NCBI GenBank assembly: GCA_902785575.1
Contig: CACZZF010000001.1
Location: forward strand, 62,001-126,000
DNA length: 64,000 bases
From: an uncultured Bacteroidia bacterium
Lineage (GTDB): Bacteria > Bacteroidota > Bacteroidia > Bacteroidales > UBA932
Direction: 5' to 3'
Part shown: one piece after another, positions 61,965 to 64,000 of the stretch
How the letters are laid out: each line of letters opens with the position of its first letter
Position numbering within the stretch: the stretch's first letter is position 1
Translations under genes and position numbers: made by a program
Notes under the pieces: model-generated
Database searches by the model: none
Seen by the model: the letters and a program-made list of their open reading frames with translations, nothing else
Told to the model about the DNA's origin: nothing

Positions 61965-64000
61965 ACTCCTCCCGGAACTGTCTCTAAATTAACATATTCC
62001 CCATTCCATGGGTTCAGTATTGTGAGAGGTCTCCCCTTCTCACTCACTACTGTCACATCTCCTACGACGCCATCTTTAATGGAGGCCGACACCAGGAAAG
62101 CTCCCTCGACACGGATCTGATGGAAGGACGCGTCGAGCGAACGAGGCCAGCCGGGGAACAGTCGTACTATTCCTTGATGCCCCATGCATAGCATCTCGTT
62201 GATAGTGTTGGGAACAGTGCTCCAGTTCTCGGTCCCATGGGGATTATCCTTCTGGAAACCGTTGTGATAGGTGTGTCGTGAATACTCCTTCAAGTGCGTG
62301 AGGATGCTGTCGGCCGGATAACCTACCCTGACAGCCGCGGGGTAGAAGCTGTTTGTCCCGTTGAAATCCAACCACCTGCGCATCACATCAATCGTGTTCC
62401 AGGCCACCTGCCTGAGCTCCTGATCGCTCGCGAGGCCGATCTGTCCCGCAGGGTAAACATGCTGAATACCGAGAGTGTTGTCAGGCCACCAGTCAGTGCC
62501 TCGCTCCGTGTAGCGGAAAACAGTCTTACCATCTCGTTCCTGCAATGGATAATCCGATAGCCGGTCGTGCCGGTCTTTCCATTCCGCCCTGCGGTCAGCG
62601 TCCACACCGAGAAACTCACTCATGTCGCAGGCTGTTTCCATCACCATCCTGACCAGTCCGAGAGATGTGACCGGATTCATCGTTCCGACTGTCCCTTCAT
62701 GTATGGCGTCGTTATAGATCACATAGCGGTCGCCTTCGAGAGTAAGGTAGTTCTCCCAGAATGTGGCCACTCCCTTTACAAAGGGATATACTTTTCTTGT
62801 GAACTCCTCATCATAAGTGTGATAGAACTGCATGGCAAGGTTCGCCACGGCATAGGCGGAGTTGCTTTTCTGACCCCAAAACATACCATCGGCTTCGATG
62901 TTGCCGTTCTCCCGCCAATCCTTATGGTTCCGCTCCATGGCTTCTGTCCAGCGGGTGGTCTCGATTCCCAGAGGGCCGATCCCGACCGGGAGCATAATCC
63001 CTCCTTTGATTCCAGTCACCGTTTCGGAATAGTACTCCCCTCTCGGAATCGCCGCAAGCAGAGGCCCGTAATACGGGTCGGCCTGCTCGATGCGGTTAGC
63101 CGAGTAAAGGGCGTAATAAGGGGCCATATGGTTGTAGTTCAGATGGTAATCGGCCATCCAATAAGGTGGTTCCTGAGTAATCCAGGTGCCGAAAAGGGGC
63201 GGCGGGAAGTCAGGGTCACGGCTGCATGAGCCCATCCCGTAAAGCGACACATAGTACTGCCTTTCGATGTCCGGATCCGGAATACTCACATACGACTTCT
63301 CCCAGTATTCCTTCCACCACTGTTCATGCTCCTTTCTGAGCCGCTTCAACCGCCGGAGGCAAGACAGCCCTCGGCGAGCATTTACCCGGATAGGGCGCGA
63401 AGCGCAGCGAGACGAGGGCTGTGCTTGCCTCCAGCTGCTAATACTGCCGAGACGATCAATAGCGGTCTGGAGGCAGTCGGCGGACTTGAAGTTGCTGGAG
63501 AAGACGCAGACGATGGTAAGTGGCTTGCCGGGTTTCAAGGTAAAAGAGCCATCCTCAGCAGTCTCCGCAAGCATCGCGGCAGCGGCCTTGGTCGGGATTT
63601 CGACAGTGGAGTCATCAAAGGCTCTTGTGATATACCTTATTCCGCCAGAAGCGGCCCCACTTTCCCTTATTCCCGGGAAAGGAACCTCAGAATCAGCGGG
63701 TTCCAAAACAACCGACCCTTCGACTGGTTCCTTGCCTTCCGTACTCAAGCTGATCACCAACAAATCCTCGGTGGCAGCCATGTAGGCCTTCATAATGACC
63801 GCTTGTTCTCCTTTCACGAAACGTCCGACAGTTGTGGCATCATAAAGACTCTGGCTGACCTCGTAGGTGGCTCCTTCAAGGGCGGGAATAGATATTCCTA
63901 CATGGGCAAGCACTACGGGATATGTCTCGTCATGGGCTGACTTCAACCTCCAGAAATCATTGCGGGCAATGTGGAAAACCAACTTATCAGGAGGTCCGGA
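61940..64000 (-). CDS. GH95-like (alpha/alpha)6 glycosidase, partial, carrying an in-frame palindromic insert
   Basis: The C-terminal 687 or so residues of a glycosidase whose start lies beyond base 64000. An N-terminal beta-sandwich (LVFHIARNDFWRLKSAHDET onward) leads through a linker to a helical barrel with PPYWMADYHLNYNHMAPYY, resembling the GH95 DYHLNxNxQMNYW block, IPRGEYYSETVTGIKGGIML and a C-terminal beta domain (GPIVRLFPGWP-like). GH95 includes alpha-1,2-L-fucosidases, fitting the fucose theme; a DUF5703-type relative is also possible. Residues encoded by 63353-63435 (SSWRQAQPSSRCASRPIRV and onward) come from a palindromic element inserted without breaking the frame, at the linker between domains. 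Confidence 0.75.
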   Translation of the reverse strand, partial: SGPPDKLVFHIARNDFWRLKSAHDETYPVVLAHVGISIPALEGATYEVSQSLYDATTVGRFVKGEQAVIMKAYMAATEDLLVISLSTEGKEPVEGSVVLEPADSEVPFPGIRESGAASGGIRYITRAFDDSTVEIPTKAAAAMLAETAEDGSFTLKPGKPLTIVCVFSSNFKSADCLQTAIDRLGSISSWRQAQPSSRCASRPIRVNARRGLSCLRRLKRLRKEHEQWWKEYWEKSYVSIPDPDIERQYYVSLYGMGSCSRDPDFPPPLFGTWITQEPPYWMADYHLNYNHMAPYYALYSANRIEQADPYYGPLLAAIPRGEYYSETVTGIKGGIMLPVGIGPLGIETTRWTEAMERNHKDWRENGNIEADGMFWGQKSNSAYAVANLAMQFYHTYDEEFTRKVYPFVKGVATFWENYLTLEGDRYVIYNDAIHEGTVGTMNPVTSLGLVRMVMETACDMSEFLGVDADRRAEWKDRHDRLSDYPLQERDGKTVFRYTERGTDWWPDNTLGIQHVYPAGQIGLASDQELRQVAWNTIDVMRRWLDFNGTNSFYPAAVRVGYPADSILTHLKEYSRHTYHNGFQKDNPHGTENWSTVPNTINEMLCMGHQGIVRLFPGWPRSLDASFHQIRVEGAFLVSASIKDGVVGDVTVVSEKGRPLTILNPWNGEYVNLETVPGGVYSFTNME
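63356..63433. repeat. Palindromic element inserted in frame in the GH95-like gene
   Basis: The left arm GGAGGCAAGACAGCCCTCG (63356-63374) and right arm CGAGGGCTGTGCTTGCCTCC (63414-63433) are inverted copies apart from one extra base, enclosing about 39 bases that include a smaller GCGCGAAGCGC palindrome. On the minus strand all of it is read as coding sequence. Confidence 0.8.

Overview
This window is a stretch of bacterial chromosome from a member of the Bacteroidota, most likely Bacteroidales and probably a gut or rumen lineage that lives on host or plant glycans. The basis is as follows. Many genes are preceded by the Bacteroidota -7 promoter element TAnnTTTG, as at 201, 5716, 11931, 36034 and 45942. 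Clear Shine-Dalgarno sites are rare (one good AGGAGG at 30490). Gene families are typical of the phylum: DUF3822 beside rsmD, paired FKBP lipoproteins, FISUMP/BIG2 lipoproteins, FucP/FucI, GH2, GH29 and GH95-like glycosidases. By eye most of the window is fairly GC-rich, but 46.1-49.7 kb is clearly AT-rich.

Layout. 0-14.7 kb is largely housekeeping: the 5' end of lpxD, the rimP-nusA-infB operon, folP (convergent), tmk with a MauE/DoxX-like protein and purB, divIC, a nucleotidyltransferase, a CPBP protease, a YgjP-like metalloprotein, rpsO and pnp. 14.8-22.7 kb is carbohydrate use: a secreted GH29 alpha-L-fucosidase and a tight minus-strand operon (GH2, KdgK-type kinase, LarA-family nickel-pincer enzyme, 6-phosphogluconate dehydrogenase, SDR) that looks like a gluconate/mannonate/KDG route. 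22.8-36 kb holds cstA, a HerA-like ATPase, the rsmD operon, an NrnA-type phosphoesterase followed by two FKBP lipoproteins, a MATE exporter, a cytidylate-kinase-like protein and a serine hydrolase, then ackA with a Ptb-family phosphotransacylase. 36-43 kb holds a short ComEC-like protein, fucI-fucP, a small glycosyltransferase and lepA. 42.8-44.3 kb is a three-gene ECF sigma cassette.

44.4-50 kb looks accessory: a secreted esterase, a relic of an outer-membrane barrel gene, a small nested inverted-repeat element, a ribbon-helix-helix protein, an Mrr-type restriction endonuclease and a very AT-rich lipoprotein with three BIG2+FISUMP units, ending at the 3' side of a tRNA-Pro(UGG) gene. 50-64 kb holds lolD, a six-gene minus-strand operon (GH2-like protein, RbsD/FucU-like lipoprotein, TupA-like ATP-grasp, SGNH hydrolase, DUF1295 protein, YfcC transporter), a two-esterase fusion, a BIG2 lipoprotein and a partial GH95-like glycosidase.

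Fucose recurs: GH29, FucI, FucP, a FucU-like lipoprotein and a GH95-like enzyme are all present but in separate loci. The most unusual observation is that two genes (the YfcC transporter and the GH95-like enzyme) each carry a palindromic REP-like element inserted in frame at an apparent loop or linker, while other dispersed repeats sit right after the stop codons of pnp and the serine hydrolase. Several genes (lolD, cstA, lepA, the two-esterase gene) have a -7 element only 4-6 bases before the start codon, predicting leaderless mRNAs. No rRNA, CRISPR array, transposase or phage gene was seen.
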